From positions 124,001 to 188,000 of the forward strand of contig BDSI01000073.1 of NCBI GenBank assembly GCA_003117195.1: a stretch of DNA of 64,000 nucleotides, written 5' to 3'. The stretch comes from Eudorina sp. 2006-703-Eu-15 (lineage: Eukaryota; Chlorophyta; Chlorophyceae; Chlamydomonadales; Volvocaceae). A program made the position numbers and the translations under genes. Positions 41,104 to 55,000 of this stretch are shown one piece after another. The notes beneath the pieces were generated by a model. That model did not search any database. It saw nothing but the letters and a program-made list of their open reading frames with translations, and was not told the origin of the DNA. How positions within the stretch are numbered: position 1 is the first letter of the stretch; every line of letters begins with the position of its first letter.

Positions 41104-44100
41104 CTTAGGCGATGTGTGCTACCTGTAGCGCGCAAAAAGGATTTTGTCTTTACGGTCCGGCACTTCTTGTACTGATTCTAGTGCTGCAGCAGAGCCATGC
41201 TGGATGAAGGTAAAACAACTGCTGGTAAGATATTGCTCAAGATCAAACGAAGTGCATATATTATAGATCATCACTACTTACACAACTTCAGGGCCTCGAT
41301 ACGTGACACAGCCAGATAATGCTCAGCAAGCCAAATTCATCCGGCACGGCCGGGACCTACACTGTCAATCACCGTGACAACTATGAACTACTCCTAATAA
41401 CTGTGCTGCACTACGCAGATACGGACAGAATGGCACGACACTTTGATGCTGTAGGTGCCGTACATTTCGATCGACACGGCAACCGTCGCGAAGCAAACTA
41501 TGGATGATGCGCATCTGGATCGTTAGGCCATTCACTCATAATAAACTTTACAGTGTCTTCTAAGTTTGAGTTCCCAATATCTACCAGCTGTCGAACAATT
41601 CGCGACGGGAAAATGCTGTCTACCCAGGTACCACCGTTTATATTTGTACTTGATCTCTGGATTTGATTTCCAATCGTAAGTATCAGTTTAATTGATACAC
41701 AAGAATATATGTATCGAGATAGATGCAATTGTGGTTCGCACGCCTTGTTTGCAGATGGATGACTATCATATGGATGACCATCATGCGAGTTGTAATATAT
41801 TGATACATTATAACATATAATTAACTGCTCCACTTGGTTGTTGGCGGGCTTAGTGATTTCGCACGATATCACATCTTTGCCGTGCTCATTAGTTACGAGC
41901 AATGCCCCACAATGAATTCGCAAGACGTCTCTGATGGCGTGAGCATGTTCCTAGCCGCGCAGGACCTGATGGAACTGATGGAGAACACGGTACCTCGCAC
42001 ATATTGCTTATAGCTCACATCCGTAATGATTATATTGCACTTGAGAATAATGTAGAAAAAAACCAATATATAAGGGCCGCAACGGAAGATAGAGCGGCAC
42101 ATCTCCGGCCGGTCTGCGCCCGCCACATGTGACGGCTGAAACTGCCAACTGCCAACCGGGAGGACATGAGCCGTATCGTCAGGGCTAAATAAAACGTCCG
42201 GCCAACAGTCAGGTTGTCCTCCACGCCGGCATGCCGCAGACTGAAATGAAAGTTCCATACACAGCACCAGTCCGCACCAGGGAAGGATGTAGAGGAAGGT
42301 AACACGCACGGTATGGCAAGTGATGGCGCAAGAGATAAAACGTTGACTTCTCTAGCAATGACGTAGGAATAGCAGAGAAGTCGGGTTCTAGTGACGAGAG
42401 GTGTAGTGTATTTGGTGTTTGGTTGTATTGGTTCAATTATGCGTAGATACGGCAAGGTACGGCGCTTACAGCGCCATCGCAGCTTATCAGCCGCGTCCGG
42501 CTTCAAGCTTGGTATCTGCCGTTGTTGCTAATTATTATTGCTGATGCCCTTCTGCCAGGGGATATTCCCCGCCCGCCCGCCCTGGACGGCCTCTATCTTG
42601 CCCTGCGGGTTTAACGGGTTTCCTGGCTTGCCTGCTATGTGTAGCCTTGCTTGATGGTTGCAACGGCCGGTATCTGCCGGTTGGACAGTGCAGCAACAAT
42701 CGGCCACGGGTCCAACAAACTGCTAATGGATGTTCCCTCGCAGGTCGTTTGCAGGTTGTGGTTTGCCCTCGCAGGTCGTTGCCGCAGGGTATGGTGTTGC
42801 TTGATCAAATGCAACCAGAGGAGCTAGAATCGTGAAGTTCATGATGACTCCCCGTCCGGCATGTTGACATAACCTGGCACGTCCAAGCACGTCATCTTTG
42901 TTGCAGTCCGAAGCGACAGAGCCAAGAAACTCCGCTTCAGATTCTTTTCCTCCTTTTCGTGCGTTATCTCTCCATCGCCCGAGGCCATCATCGTGCCTTA
43001 TTTTTGGGCTGCAACAGCCAGCACCCCTCGCGGTACCGTATTCCGACTCTGGCAGCAAGTCGATCCACGGAACTCCGCCGACCGATGCAAAAGAAGGAAT
43101 GGACGAACGAACAATTGATCGTTACAGCGGACCCCTAAAAGGATCATCTTTCATCTATGCCCAACTTGTCTGCAACCGCCAGTTGGTTTCGCTGTCAGCC
43201 GCAACGTGCGGACAGCCTCACGCCGATTCACTGCCAGCTCTGCCACATCCATCGGAACGCGCCATGGTTGGAGGGTGACGCGGTGCGGGCTACAGGTTGA
43301 AACGCGCCATGGTTGGGAGTGTGACGCGGTAAGGGCTACAGGTCGAAACGCGCCATGTGGGAAGGTGCTGCATCCGCGAGCTACTGGTCGGAATGCCGTC
43401 ATGGGATTGCGTTGAGCAGCAGGGTTTGCTTGCGCGACGTGCCTGCTTTGGCAGCACTGTGCCGTACGCCCGTACTCAGCAGAACGGCCCATGGCGGATC
43501 TGCTGCGGCCTTGCTTCATCCATTCGTTGCACATCAGCTTATTATGCAAAAGAACCTAAGTTGCGCCTTCATCCGCGGTGTCATCTCGCAACTCAACTTT
43601 ATTATAAGTTTACATTGTACCGTATGATGATACAGTGGACCCGGCTAGGGTCATCGGTGACAGCTGCAGTTTCCTCACCACACATTGCAGAAACGAAACA
43701 GCGCCATCGTGGCGCACCGGACAGGCAGGCTCCACGGGTGCACCGAAGCACACCCCGCAGCCACGCTAGCTACCGGGGAACTACCCTGGGATGTTCCCGA
43801 GGACCATCCATATCCAGCCCAGGGATCAATCCCGCCCAGGGGAAGTTAGCCACCGGTGCGCCCATATTGGCCAACCACCACCCCAGCCAAGTCCGGCTCT
43901 CGTCTCCGGCGGTGGATGTGCTGTTGGACGGCCGTAGGGGGCCGGCTGCCGGGTCGTCTTTTAAGTTGAAGGGCATGTCATGGGAGATGGGGCCCCAGGG
44001 GTTCAGCTGTAAGGATGACAGGTGCGACGTTGCGAGGGCCACATTGAAACAAACTAACGGTCACTTTCGGCATGCGCTCCCGTACATATTCAAGAATGTT

Positions 44101-44877
44101 GCCGTCCGACCGGACTCTGCTATCATGAAATCAGGTGATATTCGATTCTATCAACTTATTTTTGTATCATACAAACGACGACAAGTTAGCCGGCGTTTTC
44201 GTTCAACAGGCCACCAGTCCCCAAGCTGGGCCTTGTACGGAGGTCGCCCGCGGCCCCTTTTTGGCGATGTTAGAAGGGTGCCTGCCCCACCCGTGTTTTT
44301 CCCAAAAAATTGTAGGCTCATTATATACATGTTAAACTGTCTTCCTAACAAATTTGAGGATGAATATGGGTGGGGCACCCTTACAAACACGATGTCGCGT
44401 CAGGGGTATCCCGCCAGCCTCCCCCCATGCAGAAACCCGTCACCTGACGCAAAAGCGCGGCCCCCAGAGGCTTCCCTTTATCGTGTAAACTATTTTATAG
44501 TCATATTAAGCAATATGTACAAATTTCCGCCTCACAGCTGGCATCATTGAGCACCCCGGCCCTGTCGACAGCAGCGTCCAAGCCGCACACACACGCGATG
44601 AACAGTCCAGTTATAGCCCGAAGACATTTTAACAGCATTCCAGCATATTCAGAAAATAGATAAAGTGGACGTCGAACGTCTCGCACGCGACACGAATGAA
44701 TGTATGTTACAGCGTTACCGACGGTCGGTGTTGGCACGGCAGCAGCAAGCGTAGTTCTCATTTGACTTCTCATCACATGCCCATTCCTAAGCACCACGCC
44801 CCCCGACCCCAAACAGAGCGTTCTATGTTGGTCATTGATTCATGCGTTCTTGCAAGTAACACTTGACTCGGGGGGGG
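41104..44877. other. Intergenic region, partly AT-richer
   Basis: No recognised gene. 41,150-42,450 is notably less GC-rich than the gene regions. ORFs there (a 141-codon one at 41498-41923 on the minus strand and a 397-codon GTG-started one at 43357-44550) have no motif I can place. Repeat-family pieces are at 43100-43138(-) and 44690-44716(-). The latter carries TGTAA on the minus strand about 170 bases past the stop of the gene at 44878, so it could serve as that gene's poly(A) signal. Confidence 0.55.
43264..43362. repeat. Tandem repeat of about 45 bp, two and a half copies
   Basis: Units contain GAAACGCGCCATGGTTGG, GTGACGCGGT and GGGCTACAGGT. Confidence 0.85.
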
Positions 44878-46913
44878 CTAACCCGCCAAACCACGCAGCC
44901 GGTTGTGCTGTCGCACCGACATGTCATCGGCCGATTTGATGATGCGGCTGCTGCTTGTCTCCACCTTCACGATGTATTGCTGGCGCTGCTTCGAGTCCAC
45001 TGCATCCGCCTTCCCGCTGCCCCAGTCGCCGTCGAGCTCCTTAATGTCGTAGCTGCGCTTGTGGCGCGGCGGGTCAGGCATCTGGAAGCCACGCAGCTCA
45101 ACAGGCTGCAGCCTGAGTGCAGCGAGCCAGTCGACCTTGTCCGCCATTTGCATGATAAGCTCGATTGGCGGCTTGTATCCGAACAGCTGAACGATCAACG
45201 AGAAGAACGTCTCCACAACGTTGGTGTCCCTCGCGCGATCGTTAAGCTGCCGTTGGCAAGGTAGTCGCGCTGCTAGCAGGGCCATTGCTGAATCGGCCCT
45301 TGACCGCCCACAACTGTCCCCTCCCTCCGATCCGCTTGCGCCTGCCGCACTATCCGTCCCACTCGCGCCCGTACTTCCAGCCCCAGTCAACTCCCGGTTG
45401 CCATCCACCTCCATGTTGCCCAGTCCGCCCTCCGGGTCCTGCATCTCCGTGTCTGTAGGCTGATGCACGCCCCGCGCCGCGGCCACCACCCGCTCACAAC
45501 CTGCACCTGCCTCCTGTCCTGCTCCGTGCTGCCTCCTGGTCGGATCAGGCTTCCGTGACGGCGGGGGCGTGCGCGTGATGGCGGCCTGCTGCCACTGCTC
45601 TGACGCCCAGCACTCCCACTTCTGCACCAGCTGCTCCCGAGCCTGCTGCTCCTCCGCGCTCCAGCTGAACCTTTCAACGCCAGGCCGCAGACAGCCCGCA
45701 GCTCGCACAAGGCCCACATGGCTCCACGGTAACCGGGCTCCTGCCGCTCCAGTGCTTCTGCAGCGTGGACGAAGACCTTGAGGGGCCGCAGCTCGCGCAG
45801 CTCCACCACCTCCGTCTCAAGCGCGTCCATTTCCTCCGTCAGCTGGTCCAGCCGCTCGCAAGCCTCCTGACGCGCCTGCTCGCACTGCCGGAGTCGCTCC
45901 ATAAGCTCGCCCTTTGTGGCCTGCGCCTCTGGCGTAAGCGACTTCTGAACTGCCTTCAGCTGTACTGCTATGTTCTGCATGCGCGCCGCGACCTCACGTG
46001 GCCGCAGCTTGCTGAACGGCACACGAGAATCGGCGGCTACTGCGTGCGGCCGGATCCCGCCACCGTGCTGCGCGGCTTTGGGCTGAGTGCCGCTTGGCTG
46101 CGCTCCAGTCAGCTGGGTGGTGGGCTGTGCACCGCTTGCCTGCACACGGCGCAGCTTGCCCTGCTTGCCTGCATAGGTAGCAAGTTACCGATGAGAGGTA
46201 ACGGTTGTGTCGGACGAGTAACTGCAAGCAGCCCAGGTGACATAACGGGGACCCACCTGGTGTTACCGTGCCCAACGCTTGAGCTGGGGTGCCGCCAGGC
46301 GATGCAGGAACGTCCGACAGGCGCGGTGCCCCTTTCTCTGCACGCACGTCCACCAGCTCGGTCACGGTGTATGCACTGGCAATTGGGTGACGCCCGTCAA
46401 TTGCGCACCTGGCGTCCCGGGCGGGCCACGTTTCGAGGCAGGCTCCCCCGCAGCTTCTTTGCCGGTTGCACCCCCATCCCCGTCCCGAGGTACTGGGCTT
46501 GAACCACGCAACGGAGCGCGGCACGGTACCGATGCGACCGGCCCGTGCTCAGCTGCCAGTCGTGCTCCCTCTGACACGTGCGGTTCGCGTGCAACCACGC
46601 CTTCCTCGCGGCGCACGGGGAGCCATGGCAACCGACGAGCGAGAGCCGCGGCTGAGGGTTTACTGTTATACGCCCGAAGCGCCTCATTTGCGTAGTTGTA
46701 ATGCTTGATGCACAGGTGCTCGCCGCTCCAGGTGACCGCTCCAGCGCCGGTATTCTGGGCGTGTTCCGAGAAGCGTTCCGGGAGGAATCGCTCACAGAAC
46801 GACTGCCTCTGTTCGGGAGTTAAATTCTGAAGTTCTAATGGTATTTTCTTGCAAGCTTTGCCTTCTATCTTTGCGTTGCAGCATGCGCATCGAGCTTTTT
46901 CGCGAGAGACCAT
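44878..46913 (-). CDS. Unrecognised protein with N-terminal Cys/His cluster; possible frameshift
   Basis: Three open stretches on the minus strand look like one gene. 46913 to about 46260: ATG start, CACCNAKIEGKACKK, then HLCIKHYNYANEALRAY, a plausible zinc-binding cluster. 46168-45777: coiled-coil-like, Glu/Gln-rich, with LTEEMDALETEVVELRELR. 45717-44878: FSWSAEEQQAREQLVQKWEC, then NVVETFFSLIVQLFGYKPP and YDIKELDGDW, ending in TAG. Donor GTGGGT at 46256 fits acceptor 46169 in phase if a further short intron or indel lies near 46400. I could not find a clean GT/AG intron joining the second and third parts between about 45780 and 45660, so a frameshift is possible. The family is not recognised. 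A zinc-binding head plus coiled coil would suit a transposon-encoded or DNA-binding protein, but that is a guess. Confidence 0.45.
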
Positions 46914-47494
46914 TGGTCATTGAAGCGGTTCACAGCCAGTTGAACGAATTGACTCAAACTGCGCTACAGTATTGGAGATTGGTATATCTAGAGGACGTGT
47001 GCAGAATTGGACGGGCTGCGGTGCGGCGAGCGCTGAGTTCTAACATGGGAAAGGTCCGCCCCGCCCAAAAGGGCTGTACGGCAGCCAGCTTGGGGACTGG
47101 TGTCAACAGGCCGGATCCGACAGTTGTAGTACCACCCGTGTGTGAGGGAGGATGCGACTTGTCTCGCTCCGAACACCCGAACTTGTGACATTGTTGAAAC
47201 CTTGTAATTTACCGAACGAATTGAGTGTCGCAGCACAGGTTGGTAATTGTGATGTCCTGGCTTCGTGAGGAACCTTTCCGTCGGTCAACTTTTGCCAGCG
47301 TACAAATAAGTTCTGAAATTGCACTGAACTGAGCCGATGATGGAATTGTTTGTTATTTCAGCAATGGGACGGCACAGTGGCGAGAATTCGGATGTGAGCA
47401 TCGTTACTTGCGATATGGCCCCTTGATTTCGAAACACAGGCGGCTCAGCAGCTCTCAATCTTGTATCGATTTGGTCTGGTCTGTTTCGGATGTC
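46914..47494. other. Divergent intergenic region
   Basis: A short spacer between the gene at 44878-46913 (minus) and the methyltransferase (plus), so probably a shared promoter region. It is less GC-rich than its neighbours. I saw no clear motif. Confidence 0.55.
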
Positions 47495-49022
47495 ATGCGC
47501 GCACCGAGGGTAGCCGCTGCCACGGGTCTTGTGCTGCTTGGTGAGCGCCCGTCAAACGCGCTTGCCGCCTGGGTGTCATTGCTCATTTGCTTACCGCGCC
47601 ACCGCCTCATATGAACATCAGCACTGCAAATTGCGTTGCTCTTGTCTGCCCTGTCGACAGCGTTCCTACATCCCCATCCTGTTTCTTTTTAATCCCCATG
47701 GTGTTGTGGGTATGTCTCTTTTCATCTCCCCTATCCCCTCCCCGTTGAACTTCGCCAACTCCACCGATTCCAGCGCTGGGACTGACGAGCTGCTACTGGT
47801 CGGCCTCCGCCTCCTCCGCTCCCTCCCTGGAGGACATTGCTGCTGCCGACGGGACGACTGTCGTACCGGCTGTCGTACGGCGCCACGCCCGTAACCTGCG
47901 GCAGGCGGGCGTGGGACCGCCCCTCCGGAAGATTTGCCATGATACCTGCAACAAGGTGGGGGTGCAGGAATGCGTGTACGAATGTACGAATGAATGGACG
48001 GATTGGATGGATGGATCCTGCGGGCCCCACAAACGGGGGGGGGGAATCATCCCGCGCTGTACTGCTAGGGAGGTCGTACAGCCGCAGCAGCCGGCCCCGG
48101 AATTCCCCCGGGAGTGACTGCCCCGCGCGGCGGGCGGCCGTCCTCCACCTGTGGCAACCTCAACACCGCCTCCGCGCCGCCCCCACACAGCCCGTCCTGG
48201 AGCCGGGGGCTGTCCCCCTTGCAGCCTGATACTGGGGGAGGCGGGGAGGACCTGCCCATGCTGTGGCAGGGGCCAATGACCCCACTGTATCTTATGTGGT
48301 AGTGCCATACCTGTGCGTGCGTTTTTATGAACAAATCATGCCATACACACAAACTGGTGTTTCACGGTCCGTCCCTCTGGCACCCCCTTGACAACCCAGT
48401 GTCCGCCACGTGGCATCCGACCCAGCCCGCCACCGTGACCCGGTCATCCCGTACGGCTTCTGTCCCAAACGCCGTACACATCGTGATGCTGTCGCACGCC
48501 CGCAGGCCCGCAACGGCATCTGCGAGGAAGGCCGGCCGGGCCGGATCCAAGTGAAGGCGCCGTACCTGCTGGCCTACTGCGACCTGGGGTGGGTGACGGC
48601 CGGTGCCGGGAAGTGGCCCACCGGGGGTTCATCATAAATGACGTCACAGTGGGTCCCGCGGGTCATCGGTGACAGCCCTAGCTTCCCGCACCACAAACTG
48701 CCGGGGTTGTGAAAACAAAGCCGGCCGTGCGTTTAGCTTTGCAACCCGCCCCTCCGCCTTGTGTGAAAGCAAAGCCCAGATGGCCGCGGGGAGGGAGATA
48801 CCCAGGGGCAGGGCAGGACTGCGTGATGAATACAACGGGGATGAAAAGAAAAACAGTCCAGACACATCCAGCCCGGCGACAAATACTTACGGGGAGGTGT
48901 GGGAACGGGTATCATCGGTGGGTATGTGCCGATGATACCCATGGGTATCATCCGGCTGTCGAGGACGGGGCGATGGGAACGCCACAGCGGGGCAGTCAGG
49001 CATGCATGCAGCCAAGGAACGC

Positions 49023-49057
<35 letters not shown>

Positions 49058-52000
49058 GGCGGTCTCATCTGCCCGCTCCCGCCTTGCAAACCCCGCAACC
49101 CCCACCCTCGTTCCCCGCCCACCGCCCGCCCGACCTGGCAGCACGGACTGCGAGGACTGCGGGCCATGGCTAACGTCAGCCGGGAACGTACCTTGGTGAG
49201 CCGGGGGACGCAGGTGTAGTAGTAATAGTAGTAGTAGTAGTAGTACTAGTAGTATTACTAGTAGTAATAGTAGTAATAGTAGTAGCCGTTACAAGGTGTC
49301 GTGTTGCGGGATTGGGGGACAGCCGGGGGCGGGGGGTGGAGGGGGAGGGTGCCTTTGCGTGGCGTGCGGGGAGGTGTGCGAGGCGTGGCGCGGCGCGAGT
49401 GTAGCGGAATGGAGTGCGTGCGTGCGCGTTTCCGGCGGGGTTGGGGCGCAGGGAAGATAACGGGAGGCAGGGAGGACGGGAGGGGAGACGAGGTGGCGGG
49501 AGGCAGGGAAGGCGGGAGGAGAGACGGGGTAAAGCGCATTGTGTTTCAACGATTGGTGCTACGTGGGGCAGTATCAACGGCTGGTAACTTTGCCGTACTG
49601 CCGGACCACCGTTTGACTGTGTTTTCACGACAGGGAGGATCCCAACGTGGTTGGGCCCGTCAAATACCTCAAGATCCGGGACGTACAGGTGGGTTGGCCC
49701 CCGGGTAGTTGAGGGTTAGGGGTATATCACCACCACCAATTACGTGAATCAACCTTCCAAAACCCTAAATGCGAGGCGGGCGGGGGGTCGGGGACGGCTG
49801 CCGTTCAGCAGCAAGGCGGATGCAAGCGCAGCCGGGTCATCAGTTCGGATGAGATGAGGCGCCCACGAAGCTACCTGGGCCCGTTGGAACTCCCGGTCGG
49901 GATACGGGTCCACCTTGTAACGGTTACTAAAAGTTCGGGCCGCCGCAGGGTCCAGCCTGCAGCCCCGGTTGTACGGTTACAAAACGTTTTACCCTGTACG
50001 AAGCCTTGTTTACGGTTACAAACAAGGCTGCGGGGACGTGGGGTCGGCCGCGGCGACGTGGGGTCTGGGGTGGGGTGGGTTGAGGGCGCTCCTGCTCCCC
50101 TTCAAACTCAGTCACCTCAGGCAACCACCCTACCCGCTCCGAGCCGAGCACTTTAACCCATCGTAGTGTATAACCGCCACGCGTTCCTCCCCCTCAACTG
50201 CCTGTTGTGATTCCCCCGACCCGGGCACCCTCGCCGCGCACCCTCCTACGTTCAATTCTTACCACACACCGCTGTCGTACGCCCTCAGGCCCCCACACAC
50301 ACACCTTTCATTATGGTCTCCGCCGCCCGCCTCCTGTGTCGTTGTCGTACTTGCGCCCAGTACAGGTCCGGGTACGGAACGCTTCGGTGCCGGACAGCAT
50401 GCCCTTCGTCTTCGCGTACACGGACCCTCAGCTGGATTTCGATGTGTCGTACCACGTCCAGAATACGGGAGTCCTGGAGGCGGCGATATCCGTGGTGGGT
50501 GCGTGGCTGGGTGGGTTCTGGGGGGATGGGGCTGGGTTGGGACTCCTCTAAGGGCACAAGGCGCCATAGCGAGTCCTCTTGGAGAGGACCAAAAAAAAGG
50601 ATGCACGGTTGTGCTGGTCCCGATGATGGCTGCCGTACTCCCGATGTACGGCGTGCCGAAACCCAAACGCGTTGTCGCGCCTGGCGCGTGCGGGGCGCCC
50701 TGTTAGGTTGCGGACGCCATGCCTGGACCTTGGACCTGGACCGGACGCGCAACGCTGTCGTACGAGACGCCGTACAATACACCGCACGCGGTGTCAACAG
50801 CGGCTCCCCCTGCTCGCCGGCCTTTCCCCGCCCCTCTAGACCGATACACACATACACACGCACGCACGCACACACAAACACACACGCATGCAAGGTTCTG
50901 GGTGGGCTTCTCATTAAACACACCCGCAAGGCGGGTTTCTCGCTAAACATATCCGCGAGGTTCTTGGCTGTGTCCTGGGTCGGGCCCCTCCTCCCCCGCC
51001 CGCCTATACACCGATATGACCCCGGCCGCCCCGTGTGACCCTCGCCTCTCCTGCCCCACCTCCGGCCGCCCTGCCCACACCTCCGAAACCAGATCACCTA
51101 TCAGATTCTGAGCAAGCGATGCCTCCGGGAGGACGGCAGCCGCGCGCTGGTGGTGGACGTGGGGGCCAACTTCGGCTGGTTCTCGGTGCTGGCGGCCAGG
51201 GCGGGATGCAGGTACGGCAGGGTACGGCGGGGTGCAGAGGCGGTGGGGTGCAGGGGCGGTGGAGTGTACGGCGGGGTCGATTCTCTCCGGAGTGAGCTAG
51301 CTGGGGGAACGGAGCCGTTGTGTGTGTATTGCGCTCTGGGACCCTCCAGCGACCGCCAAACCAGTCCATCCACCCACCCACCCATACTGTATCACACCAA
51401 CACCCTCTCCCCCCCCCTCTCAGGGTGATCGCCTTCGAGCCCGTGCCGCTGTTCCGATCGTTCTTAGAGTACAACATCCACTTGAACGACCTGGCCAACC
51501 TCATCGAAGTCCGTGCAAACGTGGTGGGTACGGCAGCTTAAGCGATGGGCCTCCGTGCAAGGCCCGCCTCCATGCCTCTCCTGGGGAGGGTTTTACGCAC
51601 CCGCCCACCCACTCACTCACAGCCGATCCGCGTCTTCCCTCCCCCGTCCACCAATCCTCGCTCTCTCCCCAACAAACATGTGTACGGCATGCACTGTCGT
51701 ACGTGTCGTACCGGCAGGTGAGTCACGAGACCGGCAAGATGCTGAGCATGGTGGTGCCCACGCGGGGCATCTGGGGTACGGCGGGTATTGATGGGCTCAA
51801 CATCGACTCATCCATTCAGAGTGAGTTACCTCCTCCAAAGTGGGGCCAGGGGGCCCCCTCGGGCCGTAACGCGGGTTAGGACGTGTGTGTATCGTTACAC
51901 AAATGACTGGCCGGGGCCTGACGCTGGCCTAGGGCAGGGGCCAGCTGGTGGAATGTCCTCTCGCCACCCACCCACCCCCCAAGCCCCAAGGGCTGGGTGT

Positions 52001-55000
52001 GTCTGGGCTGTTTCTTGTAAACCCCCCAAGCCCCCAGCTCCCCTCGCTGACCTCCGCTTCGTCTCGCCCCTCCCCCTTTCCCCCTCCTGGAACGAACCCT
52101 CATCCCCAGGCGAGCACAACACCATCCAGGTGCCCAGTGTACGGCTAGAAGATGAGATCAAGCGCGATGTACTGCTGATGAAGGTACGACAGAGGGCGGG
52201 GGCGCCACGAACCGACTGCTCTGCCGGGCGGGCCCTGATCCCGGCGTGTGGCCCCCTCAGTGGCCCCCAGCCAGTATCCCCGGTGCCTTTGTACCGCACA
52301 TTGCATCCCGTACCCCGCATCGCATCCGTAACCCTAGCACCCCCACACCCCCAACCCCGCACCCCCACACCCCCAACCCCGCACAACCCCCCAACTCGCA
52401 CAACCCCCCAACCCCCCAACCCCGCACCCGAACTTACTCGCAGGTGGACGTCGAGGGCTGGGAGTGGTCGGTGATGCTCGGGGCGGAGGGCCTGCTGCGC
52501 GGCCAATATCGGGTGGAGAACATCATCATGGAGTACTCCCCGGGTGGGTAGGCGGGCGTGTGTGTGTGTGTGTGTGTGATGGGTGGGCGGATGGATGTAA
52601 TGCGGCGGGCAAGGCAGAAGTGCGTGACATGCAGTGGGCATACCGGTAGCGTGTCGGTGGGTGGGTGGCTTCAGTCTGTCCCCGGGTGGCTGGTCGGCTG
52701 GGTGAAGGACTGTGGAAGCAAGCAGTTGAGACGTGGTGCGAGGGGATGCGCGGGCTGCGGTGGACGTGGGTTTGGAGGTTGGTGGCAGCTAAGCGGATGA
52801 TTTGTTGATTTCAGACGCATGCACAAAAGAGTGTTTGCTGTGAATGTTTTCGGCCGCGACCTATTCGGTCCAACGGGCCGAACGCCTTCAAGCGCTCCCC
52901 TGACACGTTCAGCCGTCATGCATGCCTTGTGCACCTTTGAGTGATTTCTCATGTCGTACTGTGCCGTACTATGCCGTACTGTCCCCTTCTTTCAAGGCGT
53001 CCCGGAGCGTCATTTCAAGTGGGACCAGATGCGAGCAACCCCCATGATGTTGAACGACCTGATCTCCAAGTACGGGTACCGGATCGCGCACATTGGAAGC
53101 GCGGAGAAACACAACTCGGCGGGCTGGAACGCGACGCTGGGGCCGCTGCGGGAGGTGAGACCCGTGGGTCGTCGTGAGCTGTGGTCGGGGCCGCTGCGGG
53201 GGAATGTGTCCGTGTGTGTTGGGGAAAGAGACCCACATGCGTTTTGTGAAAAGACCCGCCCGACCCAAACCACCGACGTGTGTTCAGAAATGAAACCAGC
53301 CCGCCCGCCCTAACGCAGGCGCAAATATGCTTACCGTGTGTGCATGTGCGTGTGTGTGCGTGTGCGTGCACGCATCTGTTCATGTGGGGGGCGAGATAGA
53401 GGTGTGCACGTTGTTCCGAAACCTGTACGACATGAACTGGGACCTGGTATTGCTGGTGGTCACATACAAAGACCGGGGGCCCCGCCGGTCGGGAGGATCG
53501 GTGGGATGGCCCTGCTGATGTGTGCGTGTCGACCCTCCTGCTGCGGCTAGTACGGCGGTACGGCTGGTACGGCTGTGTGATTCCTTCGGACGGGGGGAAT
53601 GTCGCGCAGGTGACCCTAGACAACCTTAAGTACGACATCATGGACGTCAAGAAGTGGCAGGTGAGGGCTGCGGGTCATCGGGTAAATATATCAGTGCCTG
53701 GGAATCGCACGGGTCGGGTCGGGTGGGCCACTTGTTTTTCACACGCCCGTCCGCTTCTGCCTCATCACCGGCGACTACACACCCCAAGCACACCACGCCA
53801 CCCGGCAGCTCGCAGCCCCACACCAGCAGCACACACAGCCCTCCCACCCCGACACTTCCCGTCTCTGCCTGCCTACCAACTTGCTGTACAACCCCCCTCC
53901 CCCCTTCCCACGCCCACCACCACCACCACCACCACACCGCATTGCAGGCCGACCAAATGGCCTGCCCCATCCCCCCCGGCATGACCGCGTTCCCCAACTG
54001 GCAGCAGTGCGGCGGTGTGCCGGAGGGTCTCAGTCCGCGCAGCCTGCGGTGGGTCCGGGATGGGCCGAGGTTGCCCGCCCAGCCCCAAGGGAACGCGAGA
54101 GTTGGGGCCGACTGCAGGGGCGGCGAGGGCGGGAGGGAAGAAGGCTTGGGCAAGTGAAGTGCGCGTTTGGACTGTACATCCAACCAGGTCCCTTTGATTC
54201 GGTTTCGAGGTCCCTCCAGGGAGGGGACAGGGGAGGTCCCTCCAGGGAGGGGACAGGGGAGGTCCCTCCAGGGGCGGGTCGAGGTGATGTCTCTGCGGCC
54301 ACCTCCCCTTTTTGTCAATTAAGACAGCGAAATCGCGAAACAATCACCGAGTGCGTAGTAGTTGTCCGGGTGGCCGACGCCGCCGTCAAAGTAGGACGTA
54401 GTACTTATATATGTAGATGTATATATAGAGCAACGTAGAACTGCGTATGGTTATATGAAACTGCTGTAGGGCGAACCCCCCACACACACACACCCACACA
54501 CACCCTGCGCGGGTGCAGAGCGTCGCCCAAATCGCGAGCTTTCGCTGCTTGCTTTCCCCACGCCGCCTCGTCTCCCTCGACCCTTCCCCACGCCGCCCCT
54601 GGCTGGGTCCCCATTCCGACACCGCCTGCTGCCATCCCCTGCCCCTGCCCCTGGCTGTCCCCCCTACCGGCAGTTCGGAGCTGTCCCACAACACCAACCT
54701 GTGGGCGGCCCGGTCGGACAATGCGGAGATGACGGCGCTGATGGCGCTCCAGGGCCGCAGCGGCATCCTTGACCCCAGCGACCCGCCGGACAAGTACTTT
54801 CGTGAGTGGGCAGTACTTGGGGTGCCAAGCCCGCATTCCTGACGTGGGTTAAACAGCGCAGGAGCCCTTCTTGTTCACATCGGGAGGGAGTTCACGTGCT
54901 GTCACGTCACGTCCTGTTGGTCGGAATGCCCTTTTCCCAAATGCAACACCGCCGGGTTCGCCACGGGTTCGTTGGGGCTTATCAACCGTTCCAAAGCTAC

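Noticed and set aside
41911..41991. Short protein-like plus-strand reading MNSQDVSDGVSMFLAAQ and onward
   Set aside because: An apparent GT donor follows, but no downstream exon could be matched, and a stop comes within 25 bases.
43357..44550. 397-codon open frame on the plus strand
   Set aside because: It starts at GTG, has no recognisable motif, changes composition along its length, and overlaps other frames on both strands. It may be an accident of sequence, though a degenerate gene cannot be excluded.
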